A stretch of DNA of 64,000 nt from Spirosoma radiotolerans (GTDB lineage: Bacteria; Bacteroidota; Bacteroidia; Cytophagales; Spirosomataceae), in NCBI RefSeq assembly GCF_000974425.1, contig NZ_CP010429.1:2604001-2668000 (forward strand), written 5' to 3'. The translations under genes and the position numbers were made by a program. Positions 33,547 to 42,310 of this stretch are shown in pieces. Under the pieces are notes generated by a model that had not been told where the DNA came from, ran no database searches, and worked only from the letters and a program-made list of their open reading frames with translations. Within the stretch, counting starts at the first letter, position 1. Each line of letters starts with the position of its first letter.

Positions 33547-36500
33547 ATGATCAAAGCTGCCTTAGCCAAACCCATTACGGTCATCGTTGCCTTAGCCGGG
33601 ATTATTTTATTTGCGATTCTGGCCCTTTTGCAGATTCCGGTGGACATTTTCCCCCGGCTGAATCTGCCTACAATTTACATTGCCCAGCCCTATGGCGGGA
33701 TGACACCCGCTCAGATGGAAGGCTTTATTGCCACCCGTTACCAGAATCAGCTGCTTTATGTGTCGGGTATCAAGTCGGTGGAGGTGAAAAATATTCAGGG
33801 CCTGTGTCTGGTGAAATGTTCGTTTTATGAAGACGTCAACATGGCGCAGGTATCGGGCGAAGTAGCCAACCAGGTCAGCCGGGTTATGAATTATTTGCCG
33901 CCGGGCACTGTGCCTCCCACGGTCGTTCGCTTCGATGCGTCGAGCTTACCCGTGGGTCAGTTGGTGTTCAGCAGTCGCCGGGCATCGCTGGGGGAAATGC
34001 AGGATTTGGCTTCTACCCGCATCCGGCCCTTGTTTTCCCAGATTCCGGGCGCTTCGGCTCCGCCCCCGTTTGGCGGCAACGAACGAACGGTGGTCGTGAA
34101 AGTCGATCCCGAACGGATGCGTAGTTATGAACTGACCCCCGACGAAATTGTACAGGCCGTTGTGAAGAACAACCAGATTTCACCGGCCGGTAGCGTTCAA
34201 ATGGGTGACTATACCATCATGACGCCCAGCAACACGGTACTCGACAAGGTCAGCGAGTTTTTGACTATTCCGCTGCGGAAGGGCGTAGGGCCAACGGTGT
34301 TTCTTCGTGACGTAGCCACGGTAGAAGATGCTACCGATATAATGGTTGGGTATGCACTGGTCAATGGAAAACGGTCGGTTTACATTCCCGTTACCAAAAG
34401 TGCCGATGCTTCGACCATGAGCGTTGTGAGTGCGCTGAAAGCCAAACTCCCCGAAATGAAAGCGCTGTTGCCGGATGATGTACAGCTTACCTACGAGTTC
34501 GACCAGTCGGTCTACGTCACGCAGGCGGTTCATAGTCTGGCTGTTGAAGGCGGTTTGGGCGCCATTCTGACCGGGTTGATGGTATTGCTTTTCCTGGGCG
34601 ACTGGCGGAGTTCGCTGATTGTAATCCTGACGATTCCGGTGTCCATTATGAGCGCTATTTTGCTGCTCAACCTGACTGGCCAAACCATTAATATCATGAC
34701 CCTGTCGGGGTTGGCGCTGGCCATCGGTATTCTGGTCGATCAGGCAACGGTCGTGATTGAAAATATTCACCAGCACCTTGAGATGGGCAAACCTAAAGCC
34801 CGCGCCATTCTGGATGCCTGCCAGGAGATGTCCTTCCCGCTGCTGCTCATTACCCTGTGTATTCTGGCCGTATTTGCGCCCGCTTTCCTGATGAACGGTG
34901 TTCCGCGCGGCATGTTCCTGCCCTTGTCGTTATCGGTTGGCTTCTCGATCATTGCTTCCTATATTCTATCGCAGGTGTTTGTACCCGTGGTGGCGAACTG
35001 GTGGCTAAAAAGTCATCCCCATGCCAGCCCGCATGACGTAAGCATTTTGCCCGATCTGAATCAACCGGCGGAGGGTCGGCAGGAAAGCTATGAGGAAAAG
35101 CACCCCGAAAAAGTGACGGGTTTCGAACGCTTTAAGCTGGGTTACCTCCGGGTTCTGGACAACCTGATGGGCCATCGAACGCTGGTCATCAGTGCATATG
35201 TACTGGTTTGTGCGCTCCTGATTGGTATTGGCTTCGCCCAGATTGGTCAGGACATGATGCCCCGGCAAAACCACGCCCATCAGTTTCAGGTGCGGATCGT
35301 TGGGCCGCAGGGCCTGCGGATCGAACGGACTGAAGAGCTCACCAAGCGGGTAATCAAGCAGATTGGCGACATCGTTGGCCCTGATAACATGGCCATTTCG
35401 TCGGCTTTTGTGGGAATGACGCCCTCCAGCTATGGCACCAGCGCGCTTTACGTGTTCAATGCCGGTCCGCACGAAGCGGTGCTGCAAGTCAATCTGTCCG
35501 ACGAATATGAAGTCAAGTCTATGGACGCGCTAAAAGAACAGATTCGCCAGCGGGTTCACCGAAAAATGCCCAACGTCCAGCTTTCGTTCGAACCCATCGA
35601 CCTGACCGATAAGATCATGAGCCAGGGCGCACAAACACCCATCGAGATTTTAGTGGGCGGCAAAGACATCAAAGAAGGGCAGCACTACGCCAACCGCTTG
35701 TTGACCCGTTTGCGTGAGATTCCCTACCTACGTGATCTGCGGATCAATCAACCGCTTAGTTACCCCACGGTGTCGATCCAGGTAGATCGCGAACGGGCGG
35801 GTCAATTAGGGCTTAGCATCGACGAGATTTCCAAGTCGCTGGTGGCGGCAACCTCGTCCAGCCGATTTACGGCCAAGAACCTGTGGCTCGACCAGTCGAA
35901 AGGGTTTGCCTACCAGGTGCAGATTCAACTGGAACAGGATCAGATGAAGTCAGTGGCCGATATTCAGGCGATTCCGCTCGTGAAAGGACAGTTGCGGCCC
36001 ACGCTGGGCGATGTGGCAACCATTACGCCAACTACCGTACCGGGCCAGTACGACCGCATTGGCCCCCGCCGGATCATCACGGTGTCGGCCAACATCAACC
36101 AGATTGATTTGGGTACGGCCACGCACGATGTGCAAGCCGCTATCACGGCGGCCGGACAACCTCCCCAAGGGTCGGTGGTGGAGTTGCGTGGACTGGCCAA
36201 GCTGCTTCAGGAAACGCTGAGCAGTCTTCAGTTTGGGCTGGGACTGGCCATTGTGGTGATCTTCCTGTTGCTGGCCGCCAACTACCAGTCGTTCAAAGTA
36301 GCGAGTGTGGTGCTGGTGAGCATACCCGCCGTGTTGGCTGGCTCCCTCACGCTGCTGCTCGTAACCGGGCAAACGCTCAACCTGCAATCCTACATGGGCA
36401 TCATCATGTCGGTGGGGGTGTCGGTGGCCAATGCCCTGTTGCTGGTTACCAATGCCGAATCTCTACGGCTGCGCTACCGCGACGCTCGTGCCGCTGCCCG

Positions 36501-36810
36501 GGTGGCCGGTGCAGCCCGCCTTCGGCCTATTCTGATGACGGCGCTGGCAATGATTGCCGGGATGGTTCCGATGGCGAGTGGGCTAGGTGAGTCGGGCGAA
36601 CAAACCGCCCCGCTGGGCCGGGCGGTTATTGGTGGGCTATTTTTTTCAACGATTGCCGCCCTGCTGATTTTGCCCGTCGTTTTTGCGGCCATTCAGCGTA
36701 AAACGGCCTTTGACTCGCCTTCACTCGACCCGGACGACCCAACCAGCACCGTGTTCGATGGATCACCCGAAGCTCTGGCCGAACGGTCTGAATCCAGTTT
36801 AACCTACTAA
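33547..36810 (+). CDS. RND efflux pump (AcrB/HAE1-like) with altered proton relay
   Basis: 1087 residues, twelve membrane helices in two repeats with large periplasmic porter loops. The start IKAALAKPITVIVALAGIIL and PVDIFPRLNLPTIYIAQPYGG are typical. In helix 4, GILVDQATVVIENI keeps Asp398 but has Gln399 where AcrB has its second Asp; in helix 10, VGVSVANALLLV has Ala961 at the place of the relay Lys. A subgroup of Bacteroidota pumps has VDEATV here, so the coupling differs from AcrB. Substrate may be drug, lipid or pigment. Proton dependence is not certain. Confidence 0.93.
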   Translation: MIKAALAKPITVIVALAGIILFAILALLQIPVDIFPRLNLPTIYIAQPYGGMTPAQMEGFIATRYQNQLLYVSGIKSVEVKNIQGLCLVKCSFYEDVNMAQVSGEVANQVSRVMNYLPPGTVPPTVVRFDASSLPVGQLVFSSRRASLGEMQDLASTRIRPLFSQIPGASAPPPFGGNERTVVVKVDPERMRSYELTPDEIVQAVVKNNQISPAGSVQMGDYTIMTPSNTVLDKVSEFLTIPLRKGVGPTVFLRDVATVEDATDIMVGYALVNGKRSVYIPVTKSADASTMSVVSALKAKLPEMKALLPDDVQLTYEFDQSVYVTQAVHSLAVEGGLGAILTGLMVLLFLGDWRSSLIVILTIPVSIMSAILLLNLTGQTINIMTLSGLALAIGILVDQATVVIENIHQHLEMGKPKARAILDACQEMSFPLLLITLCILAVFAPAFLMNGVPRGMFLPLSLSVGFSIIASYILSQVFVPVVANWWLKSHPHASPHDVSILPDLNQPAEGRQESYEEKHPEKVTGFERFKLGYLRVLDNLMGHRTLVISAYVLVCALLIGIGFAQIGQDMMPRQNHAHQFQVRIVGPQGLRIERTEELTKRVIKQIGDIVGPDNMAISSAFVGMTPSSYGTSALYVFNAGPHEAVLQVNLSDEYEVKSMDALKEQIRQRVHRKMPNVQLSFEPIDLTDKIMSQGAQTPIEILVGGKDIKEGQHYANRLLTRLREIPYLRDLRINQPLSYPTVSIQVDRERAGQLGLSIDEISKSLVAATSSSRFTAKNLWLDQSKGFAYQVQIQLEQDQMKSVADIQAIPLVKGQLRPTLGDVATITPTTVPGQYDRIGPRRIITVSANINQIDLGTATHDVQAAITAAGQPPQGSVVELRGLAKLLQETLSSLQFGLGLAIVVIFLLLAANYQSFKVASVVLVSIPAVLAGSLTLLLVTGQTLNLQSYMGIIMSVGVSVANALLLVTNAESLRLRYRDARAAARVAGAARLRPILMTALAMIAGMVPMASGLGESGEQTAPLGRAVIGGLFFSTIAALLILPVVFAAIQRKTAFDSPSLDPDDPTSTVFDGSPEALAERSESSLTY

Positions 36811-36826
36811 CCAGCTAATCGACACC

Positions 36827-37960
36827 ATGAATGTATACAATCTCCTCCGACCCGGTTTGCAAGTGGCCCTTATAGCGGGCCTGGGCTTTCTGTTCAGCCA
36901 GTGCGGCAACTCGTCAGCCGAAAAAAGCCAGATGGACGAAGTACCCGTTGAGGAAGACATTCGGTACGAAACCATTCGGGTAGCGGCTTCCCGTCCGGCA
37001 TCGGAACTAAATCTGCCGGGCGAGCTGGAAAGCTACTACGAAACCGATCTCTATCCCCGCGTGAGCAGCTACGTTAAAGCGCTGCACGTCGATATTGGCG
37101 ATCAGGTAAAGAAGGGGCAGGTACTGGCCGAACTGGAAGCGCCCGAACTAACGGCGAACCTGACCGAAGCCTACTCGAAAGTGAAAGCTGCCGAAGCCGT
37201 TTATGGTGCCAGTAAAGGCACTTTCCTGCGCGTTTTACGGACCAGCCGGACACTGGGGGCAATTTCGCCCGTCGATCTGGATGCATCCCGAACCAAAGCT
37301 ATTTCCGATAGTCTGGCCATTGTTGCAGCCAATGCCCACTACAATTCAGTACAGCAACTGGTGAGTTATCTGAAAATAACCGCTCCGTTCACGGGCGTCA
37401 TCACTGACCGGCGGCTGTCGCCAGGCGCATTTGTGGGACCGGGCGGCCAGAACGGCGTACCCATGCTGAAGATCAAACAACTCGACCGACTTCGTTTGCG
37501 CATTGCCGTCCCGGAAGCGTATCTGGGCGATATTCGGCGGGGCAATCCGGTTCAATTTTCAGTACGAAGCTTTCCCCGGCAAACATTTACGGGACGCATC
37601 AATCGCATCGCCAACAGCGTTCGGCCCGAAACCCGCTCTGAGCTGGTCGAAATCGATTTCCAGAATAAAGGTGGCCAATTAAAGCCGGGCATGTTTGCCT
37701 CGGTTCGATTGCCCGTCAGTACTACGAATGAGGGTAGTTTATACGTACCCAAATCCGCTATTATCAGTACCATAGACCGCACGTTTGTGTTGAAAGTGGT
37801 GGATGGAAAAGCCGTTCGGGTAACGGTGCAGAAAGGCGATGAGTCGGCTGGGCAGACGCAGGTTTTTGGTAACCTGAAGCCCGGTGATCTGATTTTTAAA
37901 ACAGCAACCGATGATCTGGCCGACCAGGCTAAGGTTAAAACGCAACTTGTGAGCCAGTAG
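36827..37960 (+). CDS. Periplasmic adaptor (membrane fusion protein), lipoprotein
   Basis: 377 residues, HlyD/AcrA type. Lipobox FLFSQCGNSS places a lipidated Cys near residue 26. Barrel-sandwich (lipoyl) half-motifs PRVSSYVKALHVDIGDQVKK and SYLKITAPFTGVITDRRLSP flank a short hairpin (about 110-165); a beta-barrel (KLRLRIAVPEAYL region) and membrane-proximal domain follow. The hairpin is short, which fits RND pumps. It bridges the pump and TolC-like channel of the same operon. Confidence 0.93.
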   Translation: MNVYNLLRPGLQVALIAGLGFLFSQCGNSSAEKSQMDEVPVEEDIRYETIRVAASRPASELNLPGELESYYETDLYPRVSSYVKALHVDIGDQVKKGQVLAELEAPELTANLTEAYSKVKAAEAVYGASKGTFLRVLRTSRTLGAISPVDLDASRTKAISDSLAIVAANAHYNSVQQLVSYLKITAPFTGVITDRRLSPGAFVGPGGQNGVPMLKIKQLDRLRLRIAVPEAYLGDIRRGNPVQFSVRSFPRQTFTGRINRIANSVRPETRSELVEIDFQNKGGQLKPGMFASVRLPVSTTNEGSLYVPKSAIISTIDRTFVLKVVDGKAVRVTVQKGDESAGQTQVFGNLKPGDLIFKTATDDLADQAKVKTQLVSQ

Positions 37961-38112
37961 TCAGGAAGTAATACCATCAGCTGTTCATCCGTTAGCTTGA
38001 CCTGGGCGACCACCAGGTCCTGGTTTTCTCCTTGACATTCATCGACCTCCCAAAAGAGTCCTTTATAGTCTATCCGATAGCGTGTCTTCTCAGTAAGCTG
38101 ATCCTTGCATAG
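37954..38112 (-). pseudogene. CYTH-domain gene fragment
   Basis: On the minus strand 53 codons read LCKDQLTEKTRYRIDYKGLF, WEVDECQGENQDLVVAQVKL, TDEQLMVLLPDYW. This matches the middle of CYTH proteins (KTRY...I...G..WE.D...G...GL..A..EL...LPDW), which hydrolyse triphosphates or belong to class-IV adenylate cyclases. A TGA precedes it (38134-38136), there is no start codon, and the C-terminal third is missing because the homology ends inside the adaptor gene's stop. It is a broken remnant next to the efflux operon. Confidence 0.7.
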
Positions 38113-38163
38113 GGCGTGATTAGGGTTGGGTGGTCAGAGACCCAAAGCTAATCACGCCCATTT
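38112..38163 (+). terminator. Hairpin after the efflux operon
   Basis: GGGCGTGATTAG (38112-38123) pairs with 38148-38159, with partial inner pairing, and is followed by ATTTT. It lies 152 nt after the adaptor stop, past the CYTH fragment. Confidence 0.6.
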
Positions 38164-38323
38164 TCATACATCTAAAATTGACGAACCATTGGTAACCAGT
38201 AAACTACCTATTTGTATCGCTGTAAGTGTCTACTTGGAATAGAATGAAGGGTAAGAGTCAATATATAATGGGAGCTACTTACTAATGGGCCTGTAATCCA
38301 CTGAAGATATCTTGAATAAAAAG

Positions 38324-38361
38324 AAAAAACGGCCCCAATTCGCTGGAAAGGGCCGTTTTTT
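38324..38361. terminator. Strong bidirectional intrinsic terminator
   Basis: AAAAAACGGCCC (38324-38335) pairs with GGGCCGTTTTTT (38350-38361) around a 14-nt loop, giving U6 in either direction. Confidence 0.85.
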
Positions 38362-38423
38362 GCTGGTTTTTGAATACAACCTGAATTGAAAAAAAGCAAT
38401 TTCGTCTGTTACCTCCGTAACAA
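38324..38423 (-). ncRNA. Candidate small RNA of about 100 nt
   Basis: On the minus strand a near-consensus promoter (TTG at 38458-38460, 20 nt, then CAATTTTG at 38430-38437) precedes a hairpin GTTAC-4-GTAAC at 38408-38421 and ends in the strong terminator at 38324-38361. No coding pattern is seen. The TonB receptor gene ends 194 nt upstream of it, so a processed 3' UTR product is an alternative. Confidence 0.35.
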
Positions 38424-38616
38424 GTGAAACAAAATTGGTAAATAAAAAGAATAAATACAACTATTCTGATAGAATATGATTTGATTTCTTCCCAACGGGA
38501 ATGTTGGCTTCCAGGCAATGGTTTTTTCTTTGCTTCACGTAAAGCATAACGTCAGCAACGGGTATGTTCAAAATCACTCGTACCACCCTAGCAAGCTGAG
38601 TGGCATTATAAAAAGC

Positions 38617-41013
38617 TTACTTAAACACGAAGTTGTAGGAGAGGGAAGCAATGGGTGCCGCAAAAATCTGGAGCTTATAGGCGTTGGTTTTGTTATTCTC
38701 GGTTTTGAAAAACACGGAATACACATTCTTGTGGCCATACAAATTATAGACGGTAAATGCCCAGCGCCCTTCCCAACGCCGTTTTCTCATGCCCGGACTG
38801 TATATGTTCCAGGCGAAATCCAGCCGGTGGTAGGCCGGTAATCGCTCATTGTTGCGTTCACCGTAGTAGGGATACTGCGCCCCATCGATGGTAACATATC
38901 CCGTGGGGGCTGAATAGGGTCGTCCCGTGCTGTAGGCAAACGTAAACCCAAAGCTATTGTGCCGGTCTACATCAATGGTCATGTTGGCATTGACTGTGTG
39001 TGGGCGGTCGTAACTGGCTTTGTACCAGTTGCCTGCGTTTACATTTTGTTCAATGGAAGCGCCTTCGTACACCTGATTCAGGGTGCGGGCATAGGTATAG
39101 TTTAACCAGCCGGTCAGTTCGCCTTTCTTCTTGGAAATCATGGTCTCAATGCCGTACGCTTTACTACGCCCCTGCAATAGTTGCGTTTCGGGGTAAGGTT
39201 GAAGTAAAAAATCTGCTCCCGGCCGGTAGTCGATAATGTGCTCCGTGGCGCGCCAGTAGCCCTCCAGCGTGAGTTCGTAAATGTTCTCCTTGAAGCTCAG
39301 GAAATAACCGGCCGTGAGCAACTGACTAATCTGTGGTTTTATGTTGGGGTCCGAGGTTTTCCAGCGCGAGGTGGGCAGGGGCGTTGTGGTGTTCGTCACG
39401 ACCTGTAAATACTGGCGCATCATGTTGTACCCAAATTTGAGTGATGAATTGGGCCCCAGCGTATACCGAATGCCAATCCGGGGCTCCGGACCGCCATACT
39501 GCTTCGAGATCTGACCAGCGCCATACCGGGTCGAATCGATTACTGAAAAGTCATCGCGGGTTTCGCCGGGTGCATACTGCCTGACCAGCGATGGCCCCAT
39601 CGACAGAAACTGGGAGTAACGAATGCCCAGCGAAACAGCCAGTCTGTCGCTAAAGCTCCGTTCATAATCGGCATGAATAGCTAACTCAAGGGCGTTCTCG
39701 GTTGGCGTGGTTATATAATTGACGCTTTCGCTCCGGCCGGGATATAATGTACCCGGCTCAATGCGGTAATGTGTGCCGCTAACGCCCAACTCAAGCTTTT
39801 GATCAGTTAGTTGGAAATTCAAGTTCGATTTTATCTGCCGTTGCAATACCGACGACCGCAAACTGACCACGTTGCCACTTAATTCAGGAGACAGGATTTT
39901 GGGAACATAGTGCACATAAATACCCGTCGTTTGGAGGTTTAGCCGGGACGACAACGTTCGGAACCAGCGCGCCATGACGTTAACCGTTTGGTGGTCGTAG
40001 CGGGTGGCGGTTCCGTTTACATTAGGCAGGTTGGCCAGCAGATCCGTCCGGAACAAATCTTTGCTGCCATAAGCCGTTACCGTCAGCGTGTTGCGATTGT
40101 CGATACGCCAGAATGCCTTCAGAACGGCATCCCCGAATTTGGCTCGTATGTTCGCCAGCCGGTCAGACACGATCGGCAACAGGAAATCGTTGAAGGCCCC
40201 GCGTCCGGAAACCAGAATTCCGAATTTCCCCTTCACAATGGGAATGTCGGCGGTGAATTTATTCGAAACCAGACTGACACCTCCTGACAGACTGAACTGG
40301 TCCAGACTTGGATTTCGCAGGGACACATCCAGCACCGAAGCCGCCCGTCCGCCGAAGCGCGCCGGTACGTTTCCTTTGTATAAATCGGCCGTACTAATCA
40401 CCTCGGAGGGGAAAATAGAAAACAGCCCAAACATGTGGGTGGGATTAAAGATGGGCGTATCGTCCAGCAGAATCAGGTTTTGGTCGGTGGTGCCACCCCG
40501 AATATTTACGCCGTTGCTGGCTTCCCCAACGCTCGACACACCCGGAAGCATCTGTAAGCCGCGTAACAGATCAACTTCGCCGAGGGCGGCTGGAAGCTTC
40601 CGTAAGGCACTCATATTGATCTGGTTGACACCCAGAATAGGTTGCCGAACCGTTTTGTCGAATCCTTTGGTCGTCACGACGACTTCTTCCAACTGGCTTT
40701 CAACGGTAATCAAGTTCAGCTGGATTGTTACGGGGTCGCTGGAAAGACGAACATTTTTCCGGACGGGCGTAAAGCCAACCAATCGGGCTACCACGATGTG
40801 ATCGCCAGCAGGCAGGTCGATAGAAAAACGGCCTTGCTCATTGGTGCTGGTGCCGGTGAGTGCTTTGCGATAATCGACCACAATGGCTGCGCCAGCCAGC
40901 GGTTTACCCGTGGCCGAATCGCGGACAATGCCGTTCAGGTTAACCATCATCTGGGCCTGGAGGACCGGGCTAAAAAGCAGAAAAATGATAAGGGCAGGTA
41001 GGTGTCGGCTCAT
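38617..41013 (-). CDS. TonB-dependent receptor with carboxypeptidase-like N-terminal domain
   Basis: 798 residues. Signal peptide, then a CarboxypepD_reg-like domain (about 25-105; GIVRDSATGKPLAGAAIVV) and a plug (about 115-235; LRGLQMLPGVSSVGEASNGV, NIRGGTTDQNLILLDDTPIF) followed by a 22-strand-type barrel that ends SLSYNFVFK with the terminal aromatic. It imports an unknown large substrate with energy from TonB. It lies 24 nt downstream of a DUF4249 gene, a pairing frequent in Bacteroidota. Not a SusC: length and N-terminus differ. Confidence 0.92.
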   Translation of the reverse strand: MSRHLPALIIFLLFSPVLQAQMMVNLNGIVRDSATGKPLAGAAIVVDYRKALTGTSTNEQGRFSIDLPAGDHIVVARLVGFTPVRKNVRLSSDPVTIQLNLITVESQLEEVVVTTKGFDKTVRQPILGVNQINMSALRKLPAALGEVDLLRGLQMLPGVSSVGEASNGVNIRGGTTDQNLILLDDTPIFNPTHMFGLFSIFPSEVISTADLYKGNVPARFGGRAASVLDVSLRNPSLDQFSLSGGVSLVSNKFTADIPIVKGKFGILVSGRGAFNDFLLPIVSDRLANIRAKFGDAVLKAFWRIDNRNTLTVTAYGSKDLFRTDLLANLPNVNGTATRYDHQTVNVMARWFRTLSSRLNLQTTGIYVHYVPKILSPELSGNVVSLRSSVLQRQIKSNLNFQLTDQKLELGVSGTHYRIEPGTLYPGRSESVNYITTPTENALELAIHADYERSFSDRLAVSLGIRYSQFLSMGPSLVRQYAPGETRDDFSVIDSTRYGAGQISKQYGGPEPRIGIRYTLGPNSSLKFGYNMMRQYLQVVTNTTTPLPTSRWKTSDPNIKPQISQLLTAGYFLSFKENIYELTLEGYWRATEHIIDYRPGADFLLQPYPETQLLQGRSKAYGIETMISKKKGELTGWLNYTYARTLNQVYEGASIEQNVNAGNWYKASYDRPHTVNANMTIDVDRHNSFGFTFAYSTGRPYSAPTGYVTIDGAQYPYYGERNNERLPAYHRLDFAWNIYSPGMRKRRWEGRWAFTVYNLYGHKNVYSVFFKTENNKTNAYKLQIFAAPIASLSYNFVFK

Positions 41014-41037
41014 CCGTTCAGCGAGTAGATAGGTTCG

Positions 41038-42243
41038 TTAGTCATTCCAGCCGGGGGGGAATTGATCGGTTCGAGTGCGGCTGGATACGCACAGCGCTGA
41101 AGCAACACTGCCCCCGTACGTGCTGCTGCCGGGCAATGAGGATTCCAGGCGTGGCGTGCGGCCGTTTATGGCATAGAACAACCCCTGAAAAGTGCCCGTC
41201 GTGACATCCTGACGCTTGATCTTGTGACGGATTTCCGTTACGGCCGCAGCCGAAAAATAGCCAATAACATTCTCCGACGAGTTGGCCAGATTTTTTATAT
41301 TGCCCGAAATAGGCGCGGGGGGCGAATCGGCCAGGGTTCCCGTATTCTGCACCTGATCGGTGAAGAGTTTGTAATACCGATACGCACTGGGCGATAAAGA
41401 CAGTTGCTGAACCACAATCAGGGCTGGATTGCGCTGGTAAATGGGGACACTCGCCACTTTATGTCCCGTTTGCAATTGCCCGTTTGTGTAAGCATCTGCG
41501 GAAACGTCAATGTCCGTGTTATAGAAAATATCCCAGCACAACTCCCGGCAGGGGTAATCAAACTGGATGGACAGACTCAAGGTCGTATCTCGTACGCACC
41601 CAAGTACATCAATCGGTCCGCTGCCTACAGGGCCAACATCCACGACAATGTAACGGCCCTGCTGGCAGGTGGCGCACCAGAGTTGCTGCTCATACAGCCG
41701 CCATCGCCAGAGGTAGAAATTGCGCTCATTGGCCGGGTCCTGAAAATCAATATACACGTCATTGGCGGGCACATTCAACCCATCGGCCGTTGTCTTTGGC
41801 CCCTGTGGGTTGAACTGATCATATGCTTTCAGAATCGGTGGAATAGTCGCCATCGTTTCAACGGACGATTCGTATCGAACACCTTCTTCGGTCTGAAAAC
41901 GGAGCTGGTAAGTCGTGCCAACCTGTCCCCGAAAATCATCAGGAAAACTATACATGCCGGGTTGGCTTTCGAGCAGGGTGATGGGTGTTGTTCCGTTGAT
42001 CAGGACCGTTACCGATGCGCGCCTGACGGGCGTACTTACCGTACCGCTATCGGCAGTAGAGCGGGAACGACTCAGGCTGATGCTCTGGGTCTCGTCCAGG
42101 TTCGTGACAATGCCACTCACCACCAGCAAGTTACTATTCAACGGAACGCCGGGGTCGTAGGCGTCAATGCAACTGTAGAGCAAAACCACCAGCGAGACGA
42201 GCCCACTCCAGTAAAAGATTTGTAAGAAAAAAGTCCTGTGCAT
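41038..42243 (-). CDS. DUF4249 lipoprotein, partner of TonB receptor
   Basis: 401 residues. Lipobox VVLLYSCIDAYDP. Typical DUF4249 starts are LLVVSGIVTNLDETQSISLS and the Ig-like strand RRASVTVLINGTTP; the conserved Cys-containing loops CATCQQGRYIVVDV and YPCRELCWDIFYN are late in the protein. The family is found next to TonB-dependent receptors and is thought to act as an outer-leaflet accessory, by analogy with SusD. It is the first gene of the pair. Confidence 0.9.
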   Translation of the reverse strand: MHRTFFLQIFYWSGLVSLVVLLYSCIDAYDPGVPLNSNLLVVSGIVTNLDETQSISLSRSRSTADSGTVSTPVRRASVTVLINGTTPITLLESQPGMYSFPDDFRGQVGTTYQLRFQTEEGVRYESSVETMATIPPILKAYDQFNPQGPKTTADGLNVPANDVYIDFQDPANERNFYLWRWRLYEQQLWCATCQQGRYIVVDVGPVGSGPIDVLGCVRDTTLSLSIQFDYPCRELCWDIFYNTDIDVSADAYTNGQLQTGHKVASVPIYQRNPALIVVQQLSLSPSAYRYYKLFTDQVQNTGTLADSPPAPISGNIKNLANSSENVIGYFSAAAVTEIRHKIKRQDVTTGTFQGLFYAINGRTPRLESSLPGSSTYGGSVASALCVSSRTRTDQFPPGWND

Positions 42244-42310
42244 ACCAATTGAGTGTTACTTAGGCGTCTTGTCAGTCAAGACTAAAACAGGTCTACAATG
42301 ATGGGCAACA

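Noticed and set aside
37552..38013. Minus-strand frame of 153 codons over the adaptor end
   Set aside because: Only its first residues belong to the CYTH fragment; the rest is antisense to the adaptor coding sequence.
40088..40801. Plus-strand frame of 237 codons antisense to the TonB receptor
   Set aside because: Arg/Pro-rich composition typical of antisense shadows; receptor plug motifs are on the other strand.
41404..42225. Plus-strand frame of 273 codons antisense to the DUF4249 gene
   Set aside because: Shadow of a well-supported lipoprotein gene; no start signal or domain.
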